DNA of 64,000 nt from Chrysophaeum taylorii (GCA_029834535.1 JAQMWT010000384.1:52467-116466), one strand, 5' to 3'; shown: positions 1-10,705, numbered from the stretch's first letter. Program-made: numbers and translations. The notes: generated by a model not told the origin, from the sequence alone.

Positions 1-975
1 GATAGTACTGGTTGCTATGTGCGAGACCGTAAGTAGCTGTTGAGCAGCTGTTGAGAGTTGAGTGCTTTCTTGTCTGGCAGTTTCTGTTGCTTTGGAGTTC
101 CAGAGACATGATTGCGCAGCTTCAGACGTCTTGGCATTGGGGATTGCCATAAAGTAACTCGTAAGTTCAAAGTCGGACGTCGGAAAATGCATCGAAAGAC
201 CTGTGAGGTCACCAATAGAAATACGCCCTCGCAAGACGTGCGCGACGTGGTGCGGACGCGAGCGACTTATGTTGGTGATCTGAAGGTCGTGAGATACGTT
301 GTGGCGCGGAGTGTCGGTGGAAATGACGAGTGTCGTGGTGGTCCGAAATCAGTGCCAAAAGGAGTGTGGCTCGCGGCTGACCTGTCTGCAAGGTAGCGCA
401 GATGGGCGCGTGAGCTGAGATCCCGTGGTGGAGAGTATCCGGCCTGAAATGCTTGCGCTCCAGTGCGGGAATTCGAAAAGAGGGGTCGCCGAAGGAGAGT
501 GCAGTTGAACCAAGGGCGATGTAAGGGTCAGTCCTGCTGGGTGCATCCTCAATAGCGGAGATGCTGGGACCAGAGCGGTGAGTGCCGTAGCGACCAGGGT
601 TGCCCTTAGGCGTGTTGAGCATTCGAAGGTGCGGGCATGTGACATGCGTCCTCAGATGAGGAGTGACGTGCTAAGCGATAAGATGCTTTTGAGGGAGGCA
701 ACGTACGTGACTAGGGTGCATGTTTGTGGTGGAGCCAACAGCTGGCGTGGAACGTTTGTCGTGCATTCCAGTGATGCGAAAATGCTTACAGAAGTGGTTC
801 AGTAGGAGCGGTCTGTGCATAGTGCGCGGAGAATGTTTCCTGAGAGCGCAACGTCGATTTTCCGGAGGCAGCGCAAGCGTGTGGCGTCCAGAAGAGAGCT
901 ATGCAAGGGGACATAAAGGAGCGAAGTGGTCGCAATGGAATCTTGCATAGTTTGCGGCTGATCTGGTCGTTCAGA
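1..975 (-). other. Unassigned sequence, probably retroelement interior
   Basis: No domain is recognisable here. The longest open frames are on the minus strand (209-622 and 349-645), rich in Pro, Ser, Arg and His, similar in composition to the long minus-strand frame at 1388-3751. The simplest reading is that this is the continuation of the minus-strand Copia-like element RE1 beyond the non-LTR insert at about 1000-1369, but I see no protease, integrase or reverse transcriptase motif. The element's left LTR lies outside the window. Confidence 0.35.
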
Positions 976-999
976 ACTCTCGAAATCTGTGCCTGTTAC

Positions 1000-1369
1000 T
1001 TACCCTTACCCTGATCGCCGACTACGGTTGCGATGGAGGACGGTGCCTCATGAATCCTGAGCCTTGCGAGGGCATCCGCCCTCCCGGCGTAGGTTGGCAC
1101 CTATTCGCCTCCCGGGCGGGCCGGTTGGCAGCCGGAACGTTCGCAGTGGGACGGGGTATGGCCGGGGGGCGAAGACTGAAGGTTATCGACGAGTTGGTTG
1201 TCAGTCACATCGCGGTCTCCTCGTCGCATGGCGACAAGCTTGATGGTCACTCTCCGCCGACCGACCTTTCGGCGCTCCTCGTCTACAGGCCCGTGATTCC
1301 GGACTGGCACCTGTCGGTCCGGCCTGGCTCCCATGCTCGGGAGAGGTCTGAAGTTAGTTTAGTTAGTTA
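1000..1369 (+). mobile_element. 3' end of a non-LTR retrotransposon
   Basis: The last part, about 1280-1369, closely resembles 51180-51256, the 3' end of a recognisable non-LTR retrotransposon: both contain GGCTCCCATGC[TC]CGGGAGAGGT followed by GAAGTTAGTT and a short AGTT/TTAG repeat tail. The piece is therefore a 5'-truncated insertion with its tetranucleotide tail at 1356-1369, on the plus strand. The left boundary is uncertain; I place it near 1000 because sequence style changes there. Only 3' untranslated sequence is present. It abuts the end of the minus-strand frame at 1388, so it probably truncated that frame. Confidence 0.6.
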
Positions 1370-1387
1370 CTGCGGCCATGGGGAAAG

Positions 1388-3751
1388 CTATCCAGAAGCT
1401 TGGTCGCGGTGAGACATAAGGATCGGCAGCCGAAAGGACTGCGTCTTCTGACTGAAAGTTGTGGAGCGGGTGATCAGGTGCTGCGACTGGTGCTCGTGCG
1501 AAGACATCCATCGAATCGTGAAATGGTGATCGCAGATGGGTCCATGCAACCTGCTGAGCAGTGTCATCCAGTGCATCCGGCCGAAAGGTGGATGGTGGGT
1601 GCAGCAGCGAGCGCCGGTGAGCGGCAGTGCGCGCCTGTCTTCGGGGAGAGAAGGCGGCGAGGTGGAACCAGCTTCGAAGTGATCGGGATCTGTTGATCGA
1701 GAGATGTCGAACAAGGCGGAAGTGCCTGGTGAATCTGAGCTGATACCTGCAGGTGCGGTGAGTGCCTGCGAGTATGGTGACCGTGGGACCGTCGACAGCG
1801 TGTCTAGTCTTTGTGGATACGGCATTGCTGGGTCATTGGTGGTGCTTGGATCAGGCGGCTGATCTGGAATGGTCGAGGAGACTATCTTCGAGACTAGTGA
1901 AGTGGGTCTTGCTACTTCGCGGTATGCATCATACCAGGGGGCTGAATCCGAGGGGATGTCGTCAGTGGCCTGCGGCTCTTGTGCCTTGGGCATAGAATAC
2001 GGCGGAGCCTTAGGTTCTTGGGTGTGGTTGCCATAGTCGATGTAGGCATAATACTCGGGAACATCTCGAGGTGTCTTGTTCTTTGACTTGTCGACAGTGG
2101 GAACGAGGTGGCTAGGTGTTTCTTCGACAAGATTGCTTCCTGGGCCGTTGTGCCCGAAGAGCGAAGAAGCCCTTATGCATGTCTTGGCAGCACGATGGTG
2201 AGCATGACCATCTGGCAAAGAGCTGTCTTTTAATAGTTCGGAACTTGTCGACTCTTGATGTCGGTGGTCTTGATTCTTGGTGGGACTTTGCACGTGGTGA
2301 TCGTCGCTGGTGGTAGGGGTACGGTTGCCGGTGTTGGATGTGCGCCCTCGCAACTCGGACGCGGGGATATGGTCGAGTTGGGATGAACCAGGTGGCTGAG
2401 AAGGCGAGCGGGTGCAAAGGGGTTCGGGGGGTGCCAGAGAGTCGAAGAGTGATTTGGCAGAGGAGGAGGGGCCAGAGATGGCGGGGGGTTGAGAACTGAG
2501 AGACGGAGTGGGTGGTGAACCTGGAGAACCAGGTCCGGGGCATACGTGGAGGTTGTGATGATACTCGGGGATTGTCGGGGGAGAGGCATTTGAGGTTGGT
2601 TCGGAAGGGGATGAAGGTTGGTTGTTGATGGGGAAAGGAGGTGAAAGATGCGATGCAGCATCTTTGGTGGGGTTGGTGGCATCCAAGGAGGTGAGAATGG
2701 TTTGGAGGACGGCGTTGGTTTCGAGGTGGGAGTTGCGGATGTCAGCGTGGGCAGTTTCGAGTGCCTTGAGCTGGGTGTGGGTGAGCTGGAGTTCAGCGTG
2801 GGTGGAGACCAGTTCGTCGGCTTGGATGGCGAGCTGGGCAGTGGCGAAAGCCAGGGCGGCGTCGGTGGTGGTGAGTTTGTTGGCTGCGGTGGACAGAGCG
2901 CCATCCTTGCGAATGAGCGTGGCCTTAGTTGCGGCCAATTCAGCGGTTTGGGAGCGGAATGCAGCCGTAGTGGTGGCCAACTCGCGTTGGAGCGCAGACG
3001 GAGGTGCATTGGAACTTCGAGAAAGGAAGTGGGTGTTTGCTTGGGTGGAGACGGAGGAATGGTCGTAGTTGTGGAATGCGTAGTCACGCGGGTGGAGGTG
3101 CAAATCGGGGGAACAGCGACTTTCGAAAGGTGATGAGGGTCTGTCAGGAGGGTCCGATGGTTGGGCGGCAGTAGCTTGAGCCGCGGAAGGAGCTGGGGTA
3201 GGAATGGAAGTGCCGGGGCCGTCGTGGTCGTAGGTGGCATGGTCTTGTGGATGGAGAGGAAAGTCTTGAGGAGAATGACTTGCGGAAGATGATGGATATC
3301 GGACAAGGGAATCCGACCGTGGGGCGGCAGGAGCTTGAGCCGCGGTGGGGGCTTGGTCAGGGATGAAGGTGCCGGGGCCGTCATGGCTGTAGGTGGCATG
3401 ATCATCAAGGAGATGAGTGGTGCGGCGAGGGGGTTGACGGGGATGTTGTGGAACTTGTATAGGTGGTGTAGCGGGAGTCGCCGATAGTGGGGAGTTAGGC
3501 TCCAGTGAAGGAGGTGGAGGCTCCGGTGGGGTTGGTGGAGTGAAGGGAGTAATGTTTATTGGTGGTGGTGTGTTCAACATTGCTGGTGCGATATTTGAAC
3601 AAGGTGGAGTGTCCTCGTGAATGTGGGGTGTGCCAGGTTGTGGAGTAACCTTGGCCATGCCTGGGTCCGGAGGGAAGGCAGTGGGGTCTGAGACTTTGCC
3701 GTGGGGTGTTTTATATCCGGTGGGGTTGTCGGCATGAGGGGGGGTGACCAT
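1388..3751 (-). CDS. Long proline-rich coiled-coil ORF of element RE1
   Basis: A 787-codon open frame starting at an ATG (3751). The first third is dense in Pro, Thr and Ser and holds two copies of a His-Asp-Gly-Pro-Gly segment (DHATYSHDGPG and DHATYDHDGPG, about residues 97-107 and 151-161). About residues 240-350 are Ala/Leu/Thr/Gln-rich with heptad-like spacing, a probable coiled coil. The rest is Pro/Ser-rich and I recognise nothing in it. The frame overlaps the gag-like frame 3574-4095 in another phase, which suggests a shifted Gag continuation. It ends 19 bp from the tail of a non-LTR insert, so its C-terminus may be an artefact of that insertion. It could be the second half of a Gag or an accessory ORF; function unknown. 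Confidence 0.5.
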   Translation of the reverse strand: MVTPPHADNPTGYKTPHGKVSDPTAFPPDPGMAKVTPQPGTPHIHEDTPPCSNIAPAMLNTPPPINITPFTPPTPPEPPPPSLEPNSPLSATPATPPIQVPQHPRQPPRRTTHLLDDHATYSHDGPGTFIPDQAPTAAQAPAAPRSDSLVRYPSSSASHSPQDFPLHPQDHATYDHDGPGTSIPTPAPSAAQATAAQPSDPPDRPSSPFESRCSPDLHLHPRDYAFHNYDHSSVSTQANTHFLSRSSNAPPSALQRELATTTAAFRSQTAELAATKATLIRKDGALSTAANKLTTTDAALAFATAQLAIQADELVSTHAELQLTHTQLKALETAHADIRNSHLETNAVLQTILTSLDATNPTKDAASHLSPPFPINNQPSSPSEPTSNASPPTIPEYHHNLHVCPGPGSPGSPPTPSLSSQPPAISGPSSSAKSLFDSLAPPEPLCTRSPSQPPGSSQLDHIPASELRGRTSNTGNRTPTTSDDHHVQSPTKNQDHRHQESTSSELLKDSSLPDGHAHHRAAKTCIRASSLFGHNGPGSNLVEETPSHLVPTVDKSKNKTPRDVPEYYAYIDYGNHTQEPKAPPYSMPKAQEPQATDDIPSDSAPWYDAYREVARPTSLVSKIVSSTIPDQPPDPSTTNDPAMPYPQRLDTLSTVPRSPYSQALTAPAGISSDSPGTSALFDISRSTDPDHFEAGSTSPPSLPEDRRALPLTGARCCTHHPPFGRMHWMTLLSRLHGPICDHHFTIRWMSSHEHQSQHLITRSTTFSQKTQSFRLPILMSHRDQASG

Positions 3752-4095
3752 CGAGATGATCGGGTCTTGGGTCGCGACTTCGCGAGAAGTTGCTTGTGCT
3801 TGAGGGGAGTTGCCGGAAGAATAGCTGGTTGGGGAGCTTGTTCAAGTTGCTCGTCTTGATCTAGGTGCACGTCTTGAGCTTCGATTGCGGCAGTGATTTT
3901 GGCTCTGAGATCAGCGTAATCAGCGGCGTAATCAGCGGCGATTTTGGCTGTTAAGGCAGCGTTATCGGCGGCGAGTTGATCTAAGTTAGCTTTGAGCTGT
4001 TGCAAATTAGCTTGGAGCTGGTGCCAGAGAGCTTGTTGTGTAGCGAATTGCGTCGCTACTTCCAGACTCGGGACTTGTGGGTCGTGAGTCGCCAT
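3574..4095 (-). CDS. Gag-like N-terminal coiled-coil ORF of RE1
   Basis: I start this at the ATG at 4095 (MATHDPQ...), downstream of a longer open frame. About residues 10-70 are an Ala/Gln/Leu-rich helix with repeated L-x-Q-L and AADYAADYADL, a likely coiled coil. This matches the design of the RE6 gag (61498-62556), which also opens with a Gln/Glu-rich coil just after its 5' LTR. It lies about 220 bp inside the LTR at 4317-4507 on the same strand, the expected place for gag. After about residue 105 it overlaps the 787-codon frame out of phase, so either a frameshift mutation or programmed shifting joins the two. No zinc knuckle is visible. Confidence 0.5.
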   Translation of the reverse strand: MATHDPQVPSLEVATQFATQQALWHQLQANLQQLKANLDQLAADNAALTAKIAADYAADYADLRAKITAAIEAQDVHLDQDEQLEQAPQPAILPATPLKHKQLLAKSRPKTRSSRWSPPLMPTTPPDIKHPTAKSQTPLPSLRTQAWPRLLHNLAHPTFTRTLHLVQISHQQC

Positions 4096-4316
4096 CGTTT
4101 TCGGGTTGCGTTTTGCGCGTTGTTGTTTGCCTTTCACACTTTGTTCACACTTGTTCACCAGTAGCAAGCGATGAGACTTGACTACGGTCTTAAAACTTTC
4201 AGGAACTTCAGGAGATTGCTCTTGCCTGGAAATCCTGAGTCTTTGTCCGAGACGTCGATCGAGATCGACGTCTTTCGGAGGACGCTTCTCTACCAGTACC
4301 GGGCTGGGTCCAAACC

Positions 4317-4507
4317 TAGAGAACAGTAAAAATCACTGTGCCTCTGGTAGAGAATGGTGGCAGTGGTAGTGCTGCCTTTCGTCCTGTCCTCTAACGACAC
4401 AAAGAGCAGCACAGTGTACGACACAGCGATTTTGGGGTTGTTAGGTGTGAGTGTGAGGTTAAGGGAGGGGGGGGGTTCCTAACCCTAAATGGTATTTTCT
4501 ATCTCTA
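4317..4507 (-). repeat. LTR of RE1 (5' LTR on minus strand)
   Basis: A 191-bp segment related along its length to the two LTRs of RE6 (53394-53588 and 62637-62831). Shared blocks include TAGAGAACAGTAA at one end, ACACAGCG in the middle, AACCCTA near the far end and TTTCTATCTCTA at the end. Its termini are TAGAG...CTCTA rather than the usual TG...CA. The partner LTR would lie left of the window. Together with the coil-forming frame beside it, this marks a minus-strand Copia-like element of the same broad family as RE6 but diverged from it. Confidence 0.7.
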
Positions 4508-4761
4508 TCCCTCCTACCCCACAAAACCACACACACCCCCCTCTTAGCAGTCGACATTCAAAGACAAACCACACACATCCTCCATGCGCCACCCCCCCCC
4601 CCCTCTTAGCAGTCGACCTTCAAAGACAAACAAACAGACAGACAAACATTTCCATTTTAGAAGTTAGGATCCAAGACGGAAGTTAGCGATATAATTGACG
4701 TCGCCTTGAGATGCGCGCTCTGTCGTTTTCGGTGAATGAAGACGCAGAAATAGCATAGTTA
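4508..4761. repeat. CTCTTAGCAGTCGACATT cassette, two partial copies
   Basis: Two copies of a C-rich segment ending CTCTTAGCAGTCGAC[AC]TT-AAAGACAAAC occur at about 4510-4570 and 4580-4635, followed by a short GACAAACA run. The same cassette recurs at 6005-6450, 6770-6800, 12115-12150, 13170-13290, 15620-15680 and 39470-39655, always beside Helitron pieces. 4690-4761 holds nothing I recognise. Confidence 0.6.
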
Positions 4762-5800
4762 CAAGTGCAGGCCAGTAAGTTCACCTAGTCCCAATCTCCA
4801 ACCCCAGTAAGTTCACCTAATCCCAGTAAGTTTCATATAAGCTCACCTGGTCAGTAAGTTCACCTAGTCCAAATCTCTAACCCCAGTAAGTTCGGCGTAA
4901 ACCCACTCGTGCTCACACCCACTCACCCCACCCTCCTTCGAGCTCGTCGCTCTCGCCTCCGCCAATCTAAGCAGCTTTGATCCGCACACGGCGCTAACCT
5001 TTGAGTTTACTCTAAAACCCCCAGTAAGTTCACCTGGCCCCAGTAAGTTCACCTGGTCACTCAGTTCACCTAGTCCCAATCTCAAACCCCAGTAAGTTCA
5101 CCTGGCCCCAGTAAGTTCACCTGGTCACTCAGTTCACCTAGTCCCAATCTCAAACCCCAGTAAGTTCACCTGGTCCCAGTAAGTCCACCTACAGTGCGCG
5201 TGTAGACGCCGGGAGGGGGCTTATCGGTATTGCGCAGCACGTGTGGGGTAGGGTGGAGTCGTCGACCCAGAAGAGGATATCATCGGGGTTGCCGACTCGA
5301 CAGAGAGCCACGTAGAGCTGGACGTGGCAGAAGACGGGCTTGTGGGCAAGAGGACGCCGACCTCGCGGGGCGTCTGGCCCTGGCTCTTGTTGATCGTTTG
5401 GCGTAGGCGGGCCTTAAGGGATACAGGTTGGAGGAGCCTCGGTGACAACGACACGATCAATCATGTATCTGGTACCGTTGCAGTGGCCGTGCGATGGGTC
5501 GAGGTTGCGAAGACTTTAAGCTCGCGATCAAAGTCAGCATGCCGTTGGTTGTCAGGGAGTTCAAAACTCGACTGTAAAGAGCGAGGCGTCGTCTTCCGAC
5601 CCAACCTAGTCGGCCGAAAAGAACTCCGACGCCTCGTCTCCGGGAAAAAAAGGCCGCGGTCATGCGCGCGTTGTCAGCATCGACAACATCGTTTCGACGG
5701 GGCGTGAGAATGGCGCGCTGAAAGAGCCGCCGCGGGTCGTGGAAATAGTCTGCGAGGTCGCCGTAGACGGCTTGGAGGATCACTGTCTGGCTCGCGCGCC
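4762..5800 (-). mobile_element. Helitron copy H1 (defective)
   Basis: Read on the minus strand, this is the C-terminal part of a Helitron PIF1-type helicase (5206-5800) followed by a 3' tail of degenerate GTGAACTTACTGGGACCAG units (4762-5205). Helicase signs, spread over all three phases, are ILTPRRNDVVDADNARM, VEFLNS-like text, RNLDPSHGHCNGTRYMIDR, TINKSQGQT and QLYVALCR. These are the last SF1B helicase motifs of Helitron RepHel proteins. The copy has frameshifts and lacks the Rep domain and the helicase ATPase core, so it cannot be autonomous. Its 3' end, CCTGCACTTG followed by T, is shared by all seven copies here and fits Helitron-style 3' ends (CTRR) with a variant CTTG. Confidence 0.75.
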
Positions 5801-5824
5801 TACCTGATCCTTACCCTGATCGGG

Positions 5825-6801
5825 GGACAAACCCACATACGTCCGGCGGCAGCATGCGTACGACCTACGGGCGGGGCCCGTCCTTTCTTCGCCTGCCCCA
5901 CGACTCGGCGATGACCCCGACTAGGTCCCGCGTACTTATCTCCGCCCGTCAGGCACATCCCTCATACCCCACAAACCCACCCACATCCTTCATGCTCCCC
6001 ACACACACCCTCCTCTTAGCAGTCGACATTTAAAAACTAACCCACATCTTAGCAATCGACATTTAAAGACAAACCTACATCCTTCTACCGTGAGTGGGGG
6101 ATCGCCAACGCATTAGGCCGGGCTCGCTGTGCCCTCACCGCCCTCACCCATGTCGCCGCCTCGGGGAACCCCACCCAGGCCGCCCGATCCCAGCAGGACG
6201 TCACCCTTCGTCGCACATACGTCCGGCGGCAGCATGCGTACGACCTACGGGCGGGGCCCGGCCTCTCTTCGCCTGCCCCACGACTCGGCGATGACCCCGA
6301 CAAGGTCCCGCGTACTTATCTCCGCCCGTCCGGCACATCCCTCGTACCCCACAAACCCTCCCACATCCTTCATGCTCCCCACACACACCCTCCTCTTAGC
6401 AGCCGGCATTTAAAGACAAACCCACATCTTAGCAGTCGACATTTAAAGACAAACCCACATCCTTCTACCGTGAGTGGGGGATCGCCAACGCATTAGGCCG
6501 GGCTCGCTGTGCCCTCGCCGCCCTCACCCATGTCGCCGCCTCGGGGAACCCCACCCAGGCCGCCCGATCCCAGCAGGACGTCACCCTTCGTCGCACATAC
6601 GTCCGGCGGCAGCATGCGTACGACCTACGGGCGGGGCCCGGCCTCTTCGCCTGCCCCACGACTCGGCGATGACCCCGACTAGGTCCCGCGTACTTATCTC
6701 CGCCCGTCAGGCACATCCCTCGTACCCCACAAACCCACCCACATCCTTCATGCCCCCCCCCCCACACACCCCCCTCTTAGCAGCCGACATTTAAAGACAA
6801 A
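5825..6801. repeat. About 385-bp tandem unit, two full copies and one partial
   Basis: Units begin with CTACCGTGAGTGGGGGATCGC at 6086 and 6466, a period of 380 bp, with a partial unit at about 5830-6085 lacking the first part. Each contains a GC-rich stretch (ACATACGTCCGGCGGCAGCA, GACTCGGCGATGACCCCGAC) and ends with the CTCTTAGCAG[TC]CG cassette. Frames such as 6129-6413 and 6474-6794 cross the units, but they are Pro/Arg-rich, differ between phases and show no domain; I do not count them as genes. An inverted partial unit lies at about 13240-13525 and a fragment at 39510-39590. Confidence 0.75.
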
Positions 6802-7830
6802 CAAGTGCAGGCCAGTAAGTTCACCTACTCCCAATCTCTAACCCCAGTAAGTTCACCTGGTCCCAGTAAGTTTCATATAAGTTCACCTGGTCAGTAAGTT
6901 CACCTAGCTCACACCAACTCCTTTGAGCTCGTCGCTCTCGCCTCCGCCAATCTAAGCTGCTTTGATCCGCACGCGCCGCCAACCTTTGAGTTTACTCTAA
7001 AAACCCTTTACTCTAAAAGCCCCAGTATGTTCACCTGGTCCCAGTTTCACCTGGTCACTCAGCTCACCTAGTCCCAATCCCCAACCCCAGTAAGTTCACC
7101 TGGTCCCAGTAAGTTCACCTACAGTGCGCGTGTAGACGCCGTGAGGGGGCTTATCGGTATTGCGCAGCACGTGTGGGGTAGGGTGGAGTCGTCGACCCAG
7201 ATGAGTATATCCTCGGGGATGCCGATCGACAGAGAGCCACGTAGAGCTGGACGTGGCAGAAGACGGGCTTGGCAAAGAGGACGCCGACCTCGCGGGGCGT
7301 CTGGCCCTGGCTCTTGTTGATCGTTTGGCGTAGGCGGGCCTTAAGCGATACAGGTTGGAGGAGCCTCGGTGACAACGACACGATCGATCATGTATCTGGT
7401 ACCGTTGCAGTGGCCGTGCGACGGGTCGAGATTGCGAAGACATTAAGCTCGCGATCAAAGTTAGCATGCCGTTGGTTGTCAGGGAGTTGAAAACTCTACT
7501 GTAAAGAGCGAGGCGTCGTCTTCGACCCAGCCTAGTCAGCCGAAAAGAACTCCGACGCCTCGTCTCCGGGAAAAAAAGGCCGCGGTCATGCGCGCGTTGT
7601 CAGCATCGACAACATCGTTTCGACGGGGCGTGAGAATGGCGCGCTGAAAGAGCCGCCGCGGGTCGTGGAAATAGTCTGCGAGGTCGCCGTAGACGGCTTG
7701 GAGGATCACTATCTGGCTCTCGCGCCTACCTGATCCTTACTCTCGCGCCTACCTGATCCTTACCCTAAATCGAGGGACAAACAGACAGACAGACAAACAG
7801 ACAGACAAACATCTGTCGATTAGTAGTTAA
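6802..7830 (-). mobile_element. Helitron copy H2 (defective), complete between termini
   Basis: On the minus strand this starts at about 7830 with TCTTAACTACTAATCGACAG, a Helitron-like 5' terminus (TC followed by TACTA-type sequence), runs through GACAAACA-type repeats, the helicase remnant (7125-7712) and the GTGAACTTACTGG tail, and ends in CTTG at 6802. A 29-bp segment containing CGCCTACCTGATCCTTAC is duplicated at about 7722-7770. H3 (plus) has a matching duplication and the same base changes, for example TAGTCAGCCGAAAAG in place of TAGTCGGCCGAAAAG, so H2 and H3 are sister copies in inverted orientation. The helicase text is broken by shifts as in the other copies. Confidence 0.75.
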
Positions 7831-7875
7831 GACAAACAGACAAACAGACAAACAGACAAACAGACAAACAGACAA
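7773..7875. repeat. ACAGACAA-type simple repeat
   Basis: Runs of CAGA/CAAACAGA flank a Helitron 5' end (ATCTGTCGATTAGTAGTTA at about 7811-7829). The run at 7831-7875 is the insertion site of RE2: the pentamer GACAA occurs immediately before 7876 and immediately after 12102. Confidence 0.85.
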
Positions 7876-7950
7876 TGTGAGGAAGCTATGACACTTACCC
7901 CTGCACCACGTCCCCATTATAGTTCTCACGTCCCCATTTCAGTTCTCACA
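7876..7950 (+). repeat. 5' LTR of RE2 (75 bp)
   Basis: Terminal inverted repeat TGTGAG...CTCACA. The next bases, TGGCACCAGGTGCTCG, would be the primer binding site; I cannot assign the tRNA. It differs from the 3' LTR by about one base (TTCTCACGTCCCC against TTCTCACATCCCC), so the insertion looks fairly recent despite the ruined coding region. Confidence 0.9.
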
Positions 7951-8589
7951 TGGCACCAGGTGCTCGTTCACGATCGAGCCTGTGCTTGACTTCGTGGCGA
8001 CTCCTCCTCGGCTTCAGTTCATTGCTACGTGTTCGATTCGTTGTCGTCTATCATGTCCTCGATCGAAATTCAAGCTAGCAAGCTTTCGCACAAACTTGAT
8101 GCCTTCAGCGGTGAGCGACATTTTTTTTTTCCACCAATGGACACGTCGTCGCGAACATGATCATCACTACCGGCGATCACATTATCTCGACCAACGATCC
8201 TTGGACTAGCATCTCAGCATCTCGCTGCTCTGCAGAAGCATCTCGCTGCTCTGAAGAAGACTTTCGCGTCAAGCAACAACGTTGATATCCATGAAAACCG
8301 TGACATGAACTTCACGCGAACAACATGACAACCGCGACATGAACTTCACGCGACTTTCCAAAGCGCATCACCGATGTCTACATGGGCCGTGGGGATCGCG
8401 TAGCGAACTTCCTCAACAAGTTCATCATCGGAGTATACAAGTTGCTCGGCATTGTACCAATCACCGGAGTTCAAGTTGCTCGGCATTGTACCTGATCCGA
8501 CGTACCCTCGAGTGTGTCCTCGCATTTGACTACGTGCATCGTGCTTCAAGCCTTACTGGCTTTGTTTTATCGTCTCGCGTTTCGTACCG

Positions 8590-8830
8590 ACAACTGTGGT
8601 TGTACCCTTGAGAAGTTCAACACCAATCAATTTAGATGGCATGCACAACCACTTCCGCCGCGCTATCCGCCGCGTCGTCAGCCACGACTTCAGACTCTTC
8701 CAACTGACCTACCCTAGACGCTCCTCTTTCCCAACAACCTGGCTCTACTCGACTCCGACGCACTACCCAATGTCATTTTGGCGGCTGCAAGGATCACTTT
8801 AAGAGGGACTGCCGCACGTTTCAACGTTCC
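8590..8830 (+). pseudogene. RE2 gag remnant with zinc-knuckle-like motif
   Basis: The frame around 8730-8830 reads TTHYPMSFWRLQG in one phase and CHFGGCKDHFKRDC in another; the latter is a Cys/His cluster with the H-x4-C spacing of a retroviral zinc knuckle though not the canonical C-x2-C start. It is followed by Arg/Thr-rich text. No continuous Gag frame survives. The assignment rests on the motif plus its location between the 5' LTR and the reverse transcriptase. Confidence 0.4.
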
Positions 8831-9224
8831 TAGCTATTCCACGACAACGCGCTACCCACCATCGCCGTTCTTCTCAACAGCGCAGCACTTCCAATGACTC
8901 CAAAAACACCCAACAACACCAACCCAAACCCACCACCACTAGCACTACCTTTTCTGCTCCTATGCCTACTCCCACCTTGACTGATTCTAGTTCCACTCCG
9001 CCGCTTTTCTTAATACCACCATCTATTCCACCCCCTTCACCGCCTTAAACAGCCGCACCCACCGTCTCACATACCCCTCCCGATACTCTGTCTCATGCCA
9101 ATCAAGATAATTCCAAGTCAGCGTGTGTACCGCCGAATGTCTGATGCAAGCACATCAACAACCCCATCCCACGGAAGCCCCTCGTTTTTGTTTTTAGCTC
9201 CCATTGCACAGGCGCCCTTCGTTC

Positions 9225-9375
9225 TGTATTTTCCGCTATTCGTTGCTCCCCTCCTCGTTCTGTATTTCGCCTATTCGTTGCTCCACTCCCCGTTGTGCAT
9301 TTTCAGCTATTCGTTGATCCACTCCCCGTTGTGCATTTTCACCTATTCGTTGATCCACTCCTCGTTGTGCTTGTC
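9225..9375 (+). repeat. Degenerate tandem repeat of about 40 bp in RE2
   Basis: Three to four units containing CTATTCGTTG[AC]TCCACTCC and CGTTGTGCATTTTC lie in tandem. They encode a repeated SLLHSPLCIFSY-like peptide in one phase, probably without function. Confidence 0.7.
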
Positions 9376-10621
9376 GGTTTTGGTAAAACCAGCGAATCAC
9401 GTTCCATCGCGCATTTCACCTGCCACAACTAAGCTGCGCCTGTCAATTTTTCGCGTGCGCAGTTTTCGAGCTTCCTATGTGGTTGGATCGCTCATCTTCG
9501 GGATCCTGGACAGACGCTTCTTTGCTGTGTGATTTGTGGTTCTCCTTCACGCACTATCGCTTTTTCGCCGCTTTTCTGACCTTTAAAATTCGGTTTTGCT
9601 ATCGACGTGAATTCCGTGCTCAGCACCCGCGACGCTATCTGCAATGTTCTTACATGCCACTGCGACGCTATCTGCAAGCTATCTGCAACGTTCTTACGTG
9701 CCACAACTGTTTTGCCACTGTCGCCAACTTCTACCGCAGCCTATTCGAGTATGACGAGCGAAGCTCGCCGCTTGCTCCTCCAACGTTGACCCATATGGCA
9801 ATTTCGTTCTTGCGAATGCGAAAACGGGCCACTTTCTTATCTGTCACAGCAGGCTGGCATACAGCAGCCTGGTCTACCTGTGTTCGTTCCTTACACCGCA
9901 GGCGCGTCCGAAGTCTTCCATTTTCGCGTACAGGACGCGGTCGTGCCCATGGCAACTTGCTCGCACCACAACAGCCAAACACCCACGTTCGTATCAAACC
10001 TGCTTACGCCTGTTTTTGCTTCTGTCGACTCCAACCATCGTCATAACCTGGTCACCATGCACCATGCAACCTATCTGCCCAAAGGCAACGTTCTCATCAG
10101 ACGTCTGGTACACCGCCATCATATGTACCAGCTTGTGTTTCCGCTATCTTTGCCCCGCTGCGACAATCGTCTAACGCACGCCATCATATGCACTTTTGTC
10201 GCTATTGTTCTTTAGATCTCGATTTTGCTGACAGTTTCACTTACCCGATTTCCTGCAATGTCAACCACCGAAGGAACTTCAACGTTGTTCTGACTTTCTC
10301 GAATCACGCTTCCAAGCTCTCGTCTATTGTTCCCCCATTGTCCGCTGTTCTTCCGCTGTTGCCCCCTTGTCCGCTGTTGCCCCCTTGCCCCCTGTGTTTG
10401 ATGAGAATGCGCCGGTTTCACTGGGACTGATCACCCCATCACGTGAACCGACCATTCTACGAGCTCGAGAGAAAAGTACAAAAGAGCACCAAAGAGAGAA
10501 AACAACAGAAAGTGCAAAACAAAGTCGCGCCAAACGGAGCCGACCGCGCAAAGTCGACCAACGCGCGTTACAACAACCAACAAACTTTTTTTTACGGGCC
10601 ATTCTGTTTCATCCTGTCACA

Positions 10622-10705
10622 ATGTTGATACGGGCCATTCTAATGTTGATACGGGCCATTCTGATGTTGATACGGGCCATTCTGATGTCGATACGGGCCA
10701 TTCTG
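10622..10705 (+). repeat. Four tandem 21-bp repeats in RE2
   Basis: The unit ATGTTGATACGGGCCATTCT plus one base occurs four times in a row (10622, 10643, 10664, 10685), the last with one change. The unit is a multiple of three and stays open in one phase (LIRAILM repeats). Confidence 0.9.

Noticed and set aside
2230-3408. 392-codon minus-strand frame overlapping the long RE1 ORF
   Set aside because: Shadow of the Pro-rich frame; extreme Pro/Thr/Ser bias, no additional domain.
4440-4490. Telomere-like CCTAACCCTAA
   Set aside because: Only one or two units, inside the LTR of RE1 and also in the RE6 LTRs; not a telomeric array.
4762-5205. Repeated CAGTAAGTTCACC looks like arrays of splice donor sites or a CRISPR array
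   Set aside because: Units vary in length and sequence, with no spacers of constant size, and the block always follows a Helitron helicase remnant and ends at the same 3' terminus. It is the Helitron tail.
5206-5800. Functional helicase gene in the Helitron copies
   Set aside because: Motifs fall in three different phases, the ATPase core and Rep domain are absent, and key residues in the last motif are changed.
6085-6805. Pro/Arg-rich open frames on both strands as genes
   Set aside because: They cross tandem repeat units, appear equally on both strands, have no domain and follow from high GC.
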